Source: Antedon mediterranea
Lineage: Eukaryota; Echinodermata; Crinoidea; Comatulida; Antedonidae
DNA length: 64,000 nt
Reading direction: 5' to 3'
NCBI RefSeq assembly: GCF_964355755.1
Contig: NC_092671.1
Span: 18,130,001-18,194,000, forward strand
A program made the position numbers and the translations under genes. The notes under the pieces are model-generated. The model saw nothing but the letters and a program-made list of their open reading frames with translations. It was not told where the DNA came from and made no database searches. Shown in pieces: positions 26,701-38,671 of this stretch (positions are counted from its first letter, which is position 1; the number at the start of each line of letters is the position of its first letter).

Positions 26701-29700
26701 AAACATTTTATTGTGTGCTATATAAGGCTACCATTATTATTATTATCTATCCTACAGTAAAGGATGATACAATCAACATGGCACAGATAGGCTTGAACCT
26801 AAACCTGTCACATGCTAGTCAAATATTCTATCACTAATAAACTCCAATTATCCGTTTTGTCCATGTGAACTGGTTTTTCTGAAATGTATTGAATTAATGT
26901 ATTTATTTTGTGAACTTGCTAATCAATGCAACCTAGTTATACTCATCTAAATTTGTTTACACAGTTCACACGCTGTGGTTAATTTTTTTACAAATTTACG
27001 AACAAACGTCTATATTCAAATCAAATCAAATCCATTTATTGCAACAAAGTAAACATTGTTGAATTTACATATTCAATTCAATTCAACCTGTCTGTAAGTC
27101 TGTCTGTAACTGTGATCTTAAATAAATAACATACAAATAAATTACATACTTTTTTTTTACTCACCTTTTTAGGGAATTATACAATAACCGTGGAAACATG
27201 AAAACAAGGTATATTGTTGTTTTTAACTGTACTGTACTTGTGCTATGAGTTCTATAAGCATGATCAAATGTACTAAAAACAACTGAAAAAAAATAAGATC
27301 TTAAAAATGACTTTTGTAAAAACTTTTTATAGCTAGCTATACATAACGACAGATTGACTTAATAAGTTGATTGACTTAATAAGTTGATTGACTTAATAAG
27401 TTGTTTGAATGCGGCTTCAATTTTGGTTTAGTATGAAACAGTGCTTGCCAACAATGGCATTTTAATTAAGAGAACTCCAGTCAAATAATTTTGATTAAAT
27501 TAAATAAATAATAGTGTTGGCATTGAATTAAATATTGAATATTTATGAAATGCAAATATATATAATAAATAACGATTTAATTCTCTTTTGTCATTTAAAA
27601 TGACATTTAAAGAGTATAACTATAAGGTGTCACATGATGTAGGTATACAGTTTGGAATCAAATTGACTAATTTGGTCATTTTCACATGTCATGTAAAGTT
27701 TAGATATTTCCTTGAAATAAATCAATAAATAAAAGACATTTTAAGGGTAAGTATGGCCATGGGGTAAAATAATATGCAATAATGATGTTTAAATACCTGC
27801 AGGCCTATTGTATTCTGTAATTCTGTTTTTTCTTTATTAAATATTATGTAGATATTATATGTTAATTGTTAAAGTATTTTAACATATTCATGATATATAT
27901 TCTTGTATCTAAATTTGTAAACTTCTTTTACAAGAGATTGTTAGATAAGTTAAATCATAGGCCTATCTAGATTGATGCACTTACTTTTACTTTATAATAA
28001 TGTACATATCACTAGTGTGAATTGCAATCAAAACATTGAGCATGTCCTATTAATTATTAACTATTAATCTTAAAAAAGTAGATAACTGCATATTCTCATA
28101 ATTCACAATGACACTAAAATGACACTAAGAAAACAGTTTAATAATTTTGTTATTATAGTATCATGAAATGTAATGTACATTTTATCAGAGAAAATAAACT
28201 TTCTAGCTACAAGAATTAATGTTAATACAAAATTCGTAGTACAGTACTGTATAATCAGTAATAATATGTATAATCAGTCTCTAGTTTGAGGTAATTAAAA
28301 AACAGTTTAACCTCTCGTAGTGGATTCCACTAGATCCAAAAAAAGTTTATCCGTTGTCAAAAAAAACTTCTTTGGTGGCTGCTTATCTGATGCATAATTA
28401 TCATACAAACTTTTTTAAGATTCAAAGTAAAACAGTTGATGAAGGTGACCGCTATAGTGCCAACTGCACTGATTAAATAGAGTGAGGAAGATTTTGAATT
28501 TAAGTAACTTTTATGTTTTTGTTGTAAAGGTTTCAAATGGGAGAGATGCATGAACCTATCAAGTGTACCTGCTTTTCATCTTTTTTTTAATACTTTTTTT
28601 TTCTGTATAAATTACAATTATGAGTTATTTCTTTTTAAATTTAATGTTGTATGGTACTTTATGCAAATGTTTGGTACTTTTTTTTTTACTTATAATATAC
28701 ACTTTAATATTGTATTGAAATATAATAACATAAATATTGACTATACCTATTGATAGAACATAGACTAAAATATAAAACCACCTACCCAGCTTACAGGCCC
28801 ATCCCACTCTCAAGCCCCACTCTTCCACCCCACTCTCCCACCCCTCTCTTCCACCACATTCTACCACCCCACTTTTTACATTATCCCATTCCACCATACT
28901 CTGTCTCTCACCCACTATTCCACCCCACTATCTCTCTTAGGTGAACTAAAGTATATCTACACTTATTAGTGATGCTTACATTTTTTCCCTTACTCACCCA
29001 ATCACTCCAATTTCAAAGTAACATTAGTAAAAATTTAAGAAAGAGATAGATGTATTTTACAAAGATTCATTTGATGAAATTTTGGGTTCTTGAAATATTA
29101 CAGGAGACCCCGACGACACTCGTACCCTAGTGACCCCAGGTGAGGAAGGATGGTATTGACTGAACAATTTTGTTCGCTTTTTCTGGTACAATATTTTGTT
29201 TGTTATAGTTTTACACTTTTACAATTTTATGTTTCCTTTTTTTTCCTAATCTACTTAATCTTGGTAATAATCAGGCATAATTGTCATGAAATTTATCTAG
29301 ACACTTTACTAGACACATTCTAATCAATAATCACATTTAAAAAAATCATTTGTATTTTTTTTTAGTTTAAGCCACAAATAATCAATACAAATTTTCTTGC
29401 ACTGCAGGAACTACTGAATCAGTAGATCGTGCTATAACAAACTGCACATGCTCACAAATACCGAGCTGCAGTAGTACGCCGCATTTATAAATGGCTGCAC
29501 AGTCAATACTAATTTGCTAACAAAAGAATAAAGTTTGTAGTATACTCTTTGCAGTGTTTTGCCACAAAATCATTCATTGGATCTGCTCAATATCATTGAC
29601 CCATTGTGGTTATACTAAAGTTGTGGAAGGGGAAGGTCAAACAACAGGGTCAAGGTCAAATTAGACCACATTGTGAGCACAAATTGTGAATGGCACTTTC

Positions 29701-32700
29701 TCAGGCCAGCTTCCACATAAGAATAATCATATTAATCTTAAAGGCAATGATGAATGATTTTGGGAATTTTTTAAAATATATTCCTTGGTTGCTTTTCCAT
29801 TGTAGCATAGAGCAATTTTTTATGCTTTACGATTGTAGTAACCATGTAGTACTAATATTCGAATTCTAATAAATACAATTATTTAGTATTTGATTACTAT
29901 AAACTGTTGTACAACTACTAACTGCATGCATCTTTAAAAGCATAAATTTGATTAATTAGTCAAAACCTCTTTTTTTTAAAGATGTCTCCTAAATATGTAT
30001 GTTTTTTTGTATTTATTTATAGGCCTACTGTACTAATCAATAAAACATTGTCAGAGAGGTTGAATACAAATAAGCTCTTAATTGAAAACTGCAAACTAAA
30101 AGAAGCCTTCCTTGGGGAGACGGGATTGTTTTATTATATTTGATTAAAAACATGTATAATAAAAAATAATCCCCATAGCGCTTTTATTTACAATTTTGTG
30201 CTATGTTATGTTGACACCTTTGATTAATGACTAGAATAATGTGAAATGTTAAATGTGAATTATGTAATATTGTAGCGTTATTAGTGCTCTATGACACATG
30301 AAGGAATTATTTAATGCTATTGTGAGATATGCATGATAGCTTGGACAATTTGTTGCCATTAAACATCTTATTCATTTTAAAGCATGTTTTTTATTTTGTT
30401 TTTGCGTGAATTAATTTCTAATTTAGTTTTCCTTATTTCAAATATATTTGTGTTGCTTTTGTGAAATACTGTATGCTTTTATAATTATAGTTTGCAACAT
30501 GGAATATAAATTATACTTCTTGTACATAAATTCTAAATAATTGATGTTTGTTATAATACTGCACTTCTAATTTGCATGATCTCTACATTAAATATTTACC
30601 AGTAATTATAATCTTGCTGATATTTTATGTTTGTTATTCTGTTTTTATAACTATATACAAGGTAGCCTTGTAAACAAATTATTATTAATATTATTTACTG
30701 TTGTTGTTTATTTATAATTGATAAGAAAAAGAAAACATAAAAAATGATGTTTTGTGCAAATTAACATAATATTCTGCCAGGTAGATTTGGCTTGAAAATG
30801 GTTTATATTTTGTGTAATACTTGTTTTAAACATTTCTTAGGCATGGTCGTGAAAGACGAGGTAGTGCGTTTCACAGAATATCCACAAGAGGTCATCACGA
30901 CCGACATCCGCAGGTTAGATTAATGTTGAAACTTTGGAATTTTGTCATCAATTTCACCATAAATAATATTCTCATCATTGCAATGACAACCAACTAAATA
31001 TTAAAAGCATGATTGTTTAATAGCAATCAAAATAAATCAGTGTTGTCACTATGTTATTATCTTAAGAGTAAAGTAAATGATTAAATAATAATCATAAGCC
31101 AAAATAAATGAAGTCCTGAATATATGGAGGATGTGTGCAGAGGATACACCCACACCCACCACCTCTTAAACCGTGCCTGTATTATCTTCATATCTTAATA
31201 TCTTTAAAAACAAATTATGAAATGCCTGTAAAAATCTTTATTTATTAGAGTGTCAAGGGTGACTACACATCAGTTCCAATAACGGTTGATTTTTGTCAGC
31301 CAGCAATGATACAAAAGGAATCCAAAGACGGAATAATGCGCAAACTACCTGAAGATTCGGAGGCAGCGATGGTGATGGTGGCTGGAGATGACACTCAAAC
31401 TCTAAACCAGTCTGTCATGGCTTTGGTTCGGTTATCAAATCCCACAATCTTCCAAGGTTTCACAGAAGTTCCTATCCCTCTACGGTTTCTGTTTATCACT
31501 ATTTGTAAATCTAAAGAGCGAGATTCTTATTTTGAAATCGGAAGATCTTTATCAACCTTATTGTCTGATCCAGTGAGTATTAGAATGTGACTAATTAGAA
31601 GTAAAATTGCCTAAAGTTTCTTTAAAATATTTGTTTTTTTTAGGGGAGTGCAAGCTTATCAGATCAGAACAAAATTGTATTAATATGTTAAATATTTAAG
31701 AATTGTTTTTGGTTAAAAACTAATATAAATATTATTATTATTTATTTATTTGTTGTTTTGTCCATGTGTTTTATGTGACAAGTATTTTCTTGTAAAATCC
31801 ACTATTAATGGTATTTTTCATGATTTATTTTGTTATTTTTCTATGCACAATTAATACAAATAAATGTTAGTTAGTTAGTTAATTAATTGATGATGCACAA
31901 CATTCTACATAATGGATCTTTTGAAGTGTACACAATTTTGACTTATCTGCTTTACTTACACTTATTTTGACTTGATATGATTATTACATTCCATTTGTAA
32001 TGAACATAACAACATTGAGGTACATAATAATAGATAGCTAGTCTATAGTATTTTTTACAAATTTGTTAAAAATGTTTGTTCTTTCAGTACTTTCGCAAGA
32101 GTGCATATCGAGCAACAAACTGCAATGGCATCCTGAAGGGGATTAATGAATTCCTGGATAGAACCATGGTACTTCCACCAGGAGAATGGGATAGAGAGTT
32201 ACTGGAACCAATTCTGCGGCATCGCGAAAAGACCGTTCATGCTCAGAATAAAGCAAGATCTGAGCGTTTTAGCAGTGCTCGTCTTTCTGAAAGTGGTATG
32301 TCATTTAAATCTTGGTCTATACTAGCAAACTTTATGTGACACAGAGGCATATCGCTACTATATTTGGGCACACCACATGTTTTTGTCACACAAAGTTTGA
32401 TAGTGCAGACAGAGCTTAAGTTTTATGTTGTCACTCAATTATTAATCAAAGACATAAAATACTGAAGATAGAGAAAGATTATGCAATTTGAGAGAGCCCT
32501 TTGCCTAGAAGGACTGGATTTTACTGTCTGCAGTAATGTTGAAATTATACAAATAAATGTTTATTAAAGTTTAACTCATAAAATATTCTCGCCAGCCAAC
32601 AAATACAAAATTTATCCATTGAAAATCATTGAATAGGTTGGTAGCAGTCAACAGCCTCTGAACGTACATGAGAAGCCATAAGTTATGATCCTTAGAAATC

Positions 32701-35700
32701 ACCTTTCTGTTTGTTAGTACTAATACCGAACGTGATGCGCGATAATCAAGAATACATTTTGGTGTGCTAAATTCCACCTAATCCTTGCTATGGATGTTAA
32801 AACTATGGACAAAAAAATTATAATACCAAAACTTTTTCATTCAATTTCAGATATTGCATCCCTTTTGGAGAAACAACGACAGAAAGAAGAAGCTGGCACC
32901 AGCTTTTTGAAAAGGACTGGAAGACTGTTTGGAGGTCTAATAAATGAAGTAAAACAGCGCTATCCGTTGATTGTTAGTGATATTAAGGATGGTTTAAATG
33001 TACAGTGTCTTATCTCATTTATGTGTCTCTACTTTGCTTGTCTTGCTCCAGCAATTGCATTTGGTGGGCTACTGGGTTAGTATACTTTTGATTTTATGAA
33101 ATGTTTTGCATGGTAATTCTTTTCCTTAAAGGATGTTTATAAAATTTTGTTTTAATTACACTGTGCTGAATAATGGTCCAGGGAATGTATAGCATAGACA
33201 TTAAGTATGGTAAACAAGATCTTTAGTGAAGACTTCTTTTGCTTGTCTATCTAGATTGTCCGGACTTTGAGTCTGTATTTTATCATATAGTGTATTTGAC
33301 CACGATAAGCAGTGATCTGCTGGATTTATCTTTTATCACACTATATTTGACCACACAAAGGTCTAGGTTACAGAATATGGATACCTAATTCCTCCTCTCA
33401 TCTTGACTACTATAGTTTCACTGCAGACGTGTTGAGTCCTTGAGCAAGATTCTTTATCCACATTGTTCCTCATCAGACTCGTTTGTGCTGGAGGAGTGGC
33501 GTACCAACCCCCCCCCCCCCCCACACACACAAACATACACACTTAGTGGAGTCTGGCCCAAACGCTAAAGAAATAGAGATGGGCACCACAGCCGTTAGCA
33601 TTAGCTTAGGTTTTGACTTTACCTTTACCTTATAGTTAAAAAAAAAAAAAAGTATACAATTTAAATCAAATACAATTATATTTGTATGCATTTGCTGTAA
33701 CAAACATAAAATTACTCATGAATTTAACTCTAATTCAATCATTAATAATGCAAAAGAGTTTCACTTTATAGTAGAACTGTAACATGGTGGTTAACATGCT
33801 TGCCTTTCAATCTCAAAGTCCAGGGTTCAATCCTGACCTGTGCCCGGGTAACTCACCGCTCTTTCAACTCCACTCCCTAAGCCTCAAATGAGACTTAGTT
33901 TATAAGCACGATAAATTATAGAACAGTTTATCCATCCTGTAATTGGCAAATTATTCATAAAATTTAAAAATTTATATTACCTACCAGTTTTTCATATGTA
34001 GTTTAAAATCTTTCCCAGTGCAATTCTGGTCATTTTGATAATTGATTTTGATGTGTATGGAAATGCAAACAAGCTCTCTCTTATAATAAATATATACATT
34101 TACAGCTTCAGTAAAAGGACATTGATCCTAGTAGAATTAAAGCCTATACAATGTTGACATCACCATCAACTATTTCTCTACTTACCGTAGGGTTTTAAAT
34201 TCAAAGGCTTATAAAAACAGGTCACCACTATTTAAATTTGTGTCCCACTATTAAAAGCCATTAGTTCTTTCAAAAACATTTAACACAACTATTTATTTAC
34301 AACCTAAGTTTTGTGTCTTTAATACAGGTGAGAAAACGAATGATTTATTGGGTGTTTCAGGAATGATAATTTCAACTGGATTATGCGGCATTGTATTTGC
34401 CATGTTTGCAGGTCAACCACTCATTTTGATTGGTGCTACTGGCCCGATGTTGGTTTTTGAAGAAAATTTGTTTCAGGTAAAGTTAGTGTAAAAAAATAAA
34501 TTTGTATCACTGTAAAGTTATAGGTTTTTCATCATGACTATCATTACATCATGTGATAGACATGGGTTCAAACCTATGTCTACCATACTAATTGTACATT
34601 TCTGCAATGCTTTACACTTATTGCCTCATCCTTCGGATGGGACGTAAGGCCATTGGTCCTGTGAGTGCACGTTAAATAACTTAATAGTAGGGGATCGTCT
34701 CCCAGTGTGCTAATCTGGTTATCGCTGCACTGCTGGCTGCCATTGGTCCATAGAGGTCCTAATCCGAATTTATTCAGGGTTTCCAGTTAAACTTGAGTAC
34801 AGTATAAAGACTTTTTACCTTTTTAAAACTTTATTTAACATACAGTACGGAATTAAACCCAAAAATTAAAATTAAGCCTAAAATTATGCAAATTTATTCC
34901 ATCATAATTTAAGTCATATGGTTTCATACTATAAATACTAGACTGTTAAATTTGATTTTACACGTGATTTTATTTTTATATTTTTAGTTTTGTAAAAAAG
35001 TAGATGTGGATTTCCTAACATGGAGAATATGGATTGGTTTGTGGATCCTTGTGATTGCGTTAATGGTTGTAGCAGCTGAAGGAAGCGCCCTCATACATTA
35101 CTTCACACGTTTTACTGAAGAAATATTTGCAACTTTAATATCAATTATATTTATTTATGAAACTTATAAGAGTCTTTACTATGTAAGTAATTCTTTTTTT
35201 TTAAAAAGGCGTATACTTGATAAATCATCTTGTTTTTTACTGTGATAACATTGTAGCTCTCTAGCCAGTCTATAATACCTCAATAGTATTTTATGAATAA
35301 AGATTCAAAGAATAAGATTTTTAATTTACAGATATTTAAATTTCACAGCTGTGAACTACCTGGCTACCAGCAAATTTAAATGTTTATGCTTTTTCTGATA
35401 AATTTAGTCACTATTTTCTCATTTAAATTTTACATTTTGTTATTGGAGTAAATTTATACCATAATCACATCAATTTAACTTAAAGTTCATTTTGTAAAAT
35501 ATAATATATAAATAATTAAATGAAAACATTTCTTAGCAGTGCAGGAAATATTTTAATTTTTTAGGTAATGAAGGAGAATCCATTTGAAATGGAATATTGT
35601 AGCAATGAATCATCATTGACAGTTATTTATGAAGATGAATATGATGTTGAAGTTACAACATCACCCACAGAGAAACACATTAAAGAAGTATATAATGGAG

Positions 35701-38671
35701 ATGACAAATCATATGGCCATGACCCATTTCCAAACACAACTCTCTTTTCTATCATTTTGACTTTGGGAACATTTTTTGTGGCTTACTTTTTGCGAGGCTT
35801 TAAAAACAGCACATTCTTAGGAAGGAGTGTGAGTAGCGTTTTTCTTCTCTTCAAATTGTTTTTTTTTCCAAGTAATTTTGACTTTATTGTTCATTGTTTA
35901 TTTATAAATATAAAAAAAACATTCATTGTATTAGTAATGATGCAATATTTATTTCCACAACTGGTTTCTAGCTTCAGGACATTCAAAACTCTGTTTTAAC
36001 CTCTATTATATCCATCTATTTTTTCAGGCAAGACGGATTATTGGAGATTTTTCAATAGCTATCGCAATTTTTCTCATGGTGCTTTTAGACTTTGCAATAA
36101 AAAATATATACACAGATGTAAGTTTTTCAAAATTGTCATGGCACAATTAAGTACTAGTGTAGATTTCAACTTTTCCCACATATGGGAAGTGCATATAGAC
36201 TTTAAAAAAATGTGAATACTCATTTGCTTGAACCTAGCTACTTTCCCAGAATATTGTCATATATTAAAGTCATATCATACAAAGAACTGTTTTTTTCATT
36301 CAAAGAAATTGACTGTATCATCACATTTGAAAGATGAAAGAACAATGTTTATACATCCATTAGGAAATGAAGATCAACCAATTACTGTGGCAATAATATT
36401 TGCAGCAGCTATTCCGGCTTTTATGGTTTTTATTCTTCTTTATATTGAAATTTTACTCACAGGGTAAGTGGACTCAAAATATATAGTTTCTACTATTATA
36501 TGGTTTTGTGCTAGGGAGTTCAGTTGATTAGTTAAATATTTGCCCAACTTTGAAGAAAGTTTATCATAGTTTTTTAATTGAATTTATCTAGGTAAAGCAA
36601 TATATTTTACAATTGAGTTTTAAAAGTGAATCAACAAAATGTTAGTATCTGCAATAATTTAAACTCATCAATTCCCTTATTTTTAATGTTTTTTAAAGTT
36701 TTAAACTTTGTAATGCAACTCATTTCAGATTCGGCTGCCCACTTGCAAATATGTTTTTATACCTGAATAAATAAATAATTGTATTGAGAATTGTAAGTTG
36801 TTCTCAAACCCATGACTTCCTTAGGCTGCATGCGTTGATAGATGATAGGGTTAGATTCACGCTTGTGGAAGCATTGGGTATATACTGCACCGATATGTGG
36901 ATAAGTCGATAGGCATTTCACAATGCTACATGAGTATGTATGTGTAAAGGCAATATATGAATAAAAAATACATTTATATTTTTTAGGGTGGTTGTAAACA
37001 AGAAAGAAAACAAATTAAAAAAAGGCTCTGGGTTTCATCTCGATCTTTTAATTATGGGAGCTTTGTCGTTCATCTGTGGATTCTTGGGTCTGCCTTGGAT
37101 GTGTGCTGCTACAGTACGCACAGTGTCTCACGTCGGCAGCGTCAGTACGTTTACGCATTCATCAGCACCTGGTGTAAAACCAAAGCTTGAGAATATTAAG
37201 GAACAACGTGTAACAGGGTTTATGGTTAGCTTTTTAGTAGGTAAGGTTAAAATTTCAATTAGTCAAAATTAAACTTTACACCCAAACAAATATAAACTAA
37301 ATCACAAGTTAACTTATGATATTATAAAACAAACTCCAATCATGATTAATTCATAAATTTATCTTATTAATTTTGGTTGCTTAATTCATTTTCCGTCTAC
37401 TTATAAATATGAATAAAGATCGAAATATATACATTTTTAGAGTTTCATAAATTACAACTTGTTACTCAGAAAATGGAGAAGTTTTAGAGATTTTGACAAA
37501 CCCATTTGTCTGTGAAACTCGAACTATTAGTGTTTTTGGAACGAGCATGTACTGTCCACATTTGTATAGAGATCTTAAATGTACCTAGAAACTAGTTGCC
37601 TAATTGCTCACTTAATATTGACTCGTTCAGATTGTGACCAACAACACAGTATTCGTAAAAAATCGAAAAAATATAATACCACACATAGAGTAGATTGGCT
37701 TTCTTTAGATACTTCTAAAGTATTATTAAAAAACACAATTTATAAAGTAACATTTGGATTTATTATCTTTTAGGATTATCTGTGTTTATGAAACCAATCC
37801 TTATTGAGGTGCCATTAGCTGTTGTATATGGTGTTTTTATTTACCTTGGATTCTGCTCACTAAGTTCACTGCAGTTCATCAGTAGATTAAAGATCTTGTT
37901 CATGCCAAGTAAATATCACCCTGATGTTAGTTATGTACGAATGGTAAGTATCAATTTCTATGTTGAATAATGCTAATTGATTTTAAGTATTATTTATTAT
38001 TTGCAGTATAATAAGTTGAAGTACAGTATAGCCAATAGTTAATATCCCTCTGAAAAAAGGGGCTAGGCCTATAGAAACAATCAATGCAGGTACGGTAACA
38101 CCAAACTTCGTCTGAGATTTAGCAAGTTTTTTCTTCTTTAAAATGCATGTAACTTTGCCTATTTTTGGTCAACAGGTGAAGACATGGCGAATACATATGT
38201 TTACCATAATCCAGTTTCTGTGTTTGGTTGGATTATGGGTAGTAAAAATGTCGCCAAATGTTGCCATTGGGTTTCCATTCTTTTTAATGCTACTTGTTCC
38301 TGTTCGGCTTTTTCTTAAGAGGTTTGTGTACTCAGAACGAGAAATTAATGCGGTAAATACTTGTTTTTATTTTTTTTTGTCAACAGCTATATGTCAGTAT
38401 TATACCAACTACTTAGAGAAGATTTTTTTTCATACAAAAAAAAATGAAAGCAATTAAAGTACAGTACTATAAATACTTTAAATAGTATGTACTATTGCAC
38501 GCCATAGTCCAATCAAATGACAGGAAATAAATATAAAATAAAAATAATTGATTACCATAGCAAGGTAAAAGCCTTTCTCTAAAATACAATTTAATTGATC
38601 TAATTTGTATGTTTCAGCTGGATAGTGAAGAAGAAGAAAAAGAAGATGGAAATTCAGATGAGCATTTTTGA
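17739..38671 (+). CDS. SLC4A2: SLC4 family chloride/bicarbonate anion exchanger (AE-type)
   Basis: Plasma-membrane Cl-/HCO3- exchanger, 1,254 aa, near human AE2/AE3 length. Exons: 17739-18270, 18711-18862, 19440-19633, 22582-22640, 23268-23362, 24019-24202, 25524-25659, 27173-27208, 29104-29139, 30841-30913, 31249-31572, 32088-32295, 32851-33075, 34328-34476, 34988-35182, 35565-35828, 36028-36117, 36306-36463, 36987-37240, 37774-37943, 38176-38352, 38618-38671; all phases agree. Residues 1-344 are acidic and disordered. The cytoplasmic Band 3 domain starts near 345 (ARWIKFEED, 366-374) and the membrane domain near 725. AE-type residues are kept: E1032 (human AE1 E681), R1081 in ATVRTVSH, K1180 in VKTWR (AE1 K851). 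N880 and N923 are glycosylation sequons in one loop. The SQITT after the Glu is ILLTG here. The tail is acidic (LDSEEEEKEDGNSDEHF). AE rather than NBC is well supported; which vertebrate paralogue is not. Confidence 0.93.
18271..18710 (+). other. Likely GC-AG intron (SLC4 intron 1)
   Basis: The only donor that keeps the reading frame into the next exon is GATG|GCAAGT at 18,270/18,271, a good GC-AG consensus. The acceptor is TTATATAG at 18,710. Reading through hits a stop after 8 codons. Confidence 0.7.
18929..19204. mobile_element. MITE family C copy 1 (contains a nested MITE)
   Basis: Ends TTAAGCTCTGTCTACACTA and, inverted, GTGTAGACAGAGCTTTA. It lies in an SLC4 intron and is split by the 167-bp element at 18,964-19,130. 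Confidence 0.75.
18964..19130. mobile_element. 167-bp nested MITE with CATAT target duplication
   Basis: Termini CAGGGTCGTA and TACGACCCTG are exact inverted repeats. CATAT occurs at 18,959-18,963 and 19,131-19,135. Contains a run of about 14 C's near 18,993. Removing it and one CATAT restores a normal family C sequence. Confidence 0.75.
19593..19930 (+). repeat. 167-bp tandem duplication covering an exon end and its splice donor
   Basis: 19,593-19,759 is repeated at 19,760-19,930 with few changes. The first unit holds the last 41 bases of SLC4 coding exon 3 and its donor (AAAAG|GTTAGAGG); the second unit holds an intact copy of both in the intron. Using the second donor would read through a stop at about 19,662, so it should be a decoy. 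Confidence 0.8.
20290..20782. mobile_element. MITE family D, complete copy
   Basis: 493 bp in an SLC4 intron. Ends are long inverted repeats beginning GGGAGGTTTCGCAACCTTAC (left) and GAGAGGTTTCGCAATCTTAC (right, inverted), near-identical for about 38 bp. TATTA flanks both ends, so the duplication is TA or TATTA. The interior has repeated CATATTCGTAA/GTATTCGTG motifs. No transposase. Confidence 0.8.
24331..24474. mobile_element. MITE family C copy 2
   Basis: 144 bp with ends TTAAGTTCTGTCTACACTAT and, inverted, TTAAGCTCTGTCTTTACTAT. The interior has GTGATGTGCCCAAATATAG and its mirror GGACACATCAC. It lies about 130 bp after an SLC4 exon. Confidence 0.8.
25314..25425. mobile_element. Small MITE with CCCTTTCACAC ends
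   Basis: CCCTTTCACAC at 25,315 is mirrored by GTGTGAAAGGG ending at 25,424; inner AAATCTCCAGAGTTT and AACTATGGAGTTTG are also related by inversion. About 110 bp, SLC4 intron. A shorter relative is at 62,729-62,791. Confidence 0.6.
26520..26700 (-). mobile_element. SINE-like repeat fragment (antisense)
   Basis: On the minus strand, GGATGGGACGTAAAGCCGTT followed by GTGCATGTTAAATAAC is the same unit as at 34,634-34,681. Such blocks recur in marine invertebrate SINE-like repeats. Intronic. Confidence 0.5.
27020..27090 (-). mobile_element. LINE-like 3' tail (antisense)
   Basis: On the minus strand the sequence reads GCAATAAATGGATTTGATTTG, ending in a short (TTTGA)n repeat, preceded by GAATTGAATTGAAT. 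This resembles CR1/L2-type 3' ends; no coding part is present. Confidence 0.35.
27352..27402 (+). repeat. Three perfect copies of a 17-bp unit
   Basis: GATTGACTTAATAAGTT occurs three times head to tail. Intronic microsatellite-like array. Confidence 0.9.
28780..28945 (+). repeat. Pyrimidine-rich low-complexity tract
   Basis: About 160 bp of degenerate CCACCCCACTCTC-type repeats, almost free of G on this strand. SLC4 intron. The two ORFs across it are composition artefacts. Confidence 0.75.
32309..32420. mobile_element. MITE family C copy 3, next to a splice donor
   Basis: Starts about 14 bases after the donor of SLC4 exon 12 (32,295/32,296) with CTTGGTCTATACTA and ends TGCAGACAGAGCTTAAG. 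The interior has TTTGGGCACACCACA. Shorter than copies 2 and 5. Confidence 0.7.
33500..33545 (+). repeat. Poly-C followed by CA-rich microsatellite
   Basis: A run of about 15 C's then CACACACACAAACATACACAC. SLC4 intron. Confidence 0.85.
33776..33935 (+). mobile_element. tRNA-derived SINE
   Basis: TGGTGGTTAACATGCTTGCC (box A-like) and GGGTTCAATCC (box B, about 33,823-33,833) are spaced as in a tRNA head, followed by an unrelated body. A true tRNA is unlikely because no full cloverleaf with acceptor pairing is visible. Confidence 0.55.
34555..34790 (+). mobile_element. SINE-like repeat
   Basis: A box B-like GGGTTCAAACC at about 34,565 is followed by CTTCGGATGGGACGTAAGG and GTGCACGTTAAATAAC, shared with 26,520-26,700 in inverse orientation. 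SLC4 intron. Confidence 0.55.

Noticed and set aside
28625-28944. Pro/His/Ser-rich or Gly/Trp-rich ORFs
   Set aside because: Both are produced by the pyrimidine-rich repeat in an SLC4 intron.
33776-33850. tRNA gene
   Set aside because: Box A and B are present but no acceptor stem or anticodon loop could be folded; it fits a SINE better.
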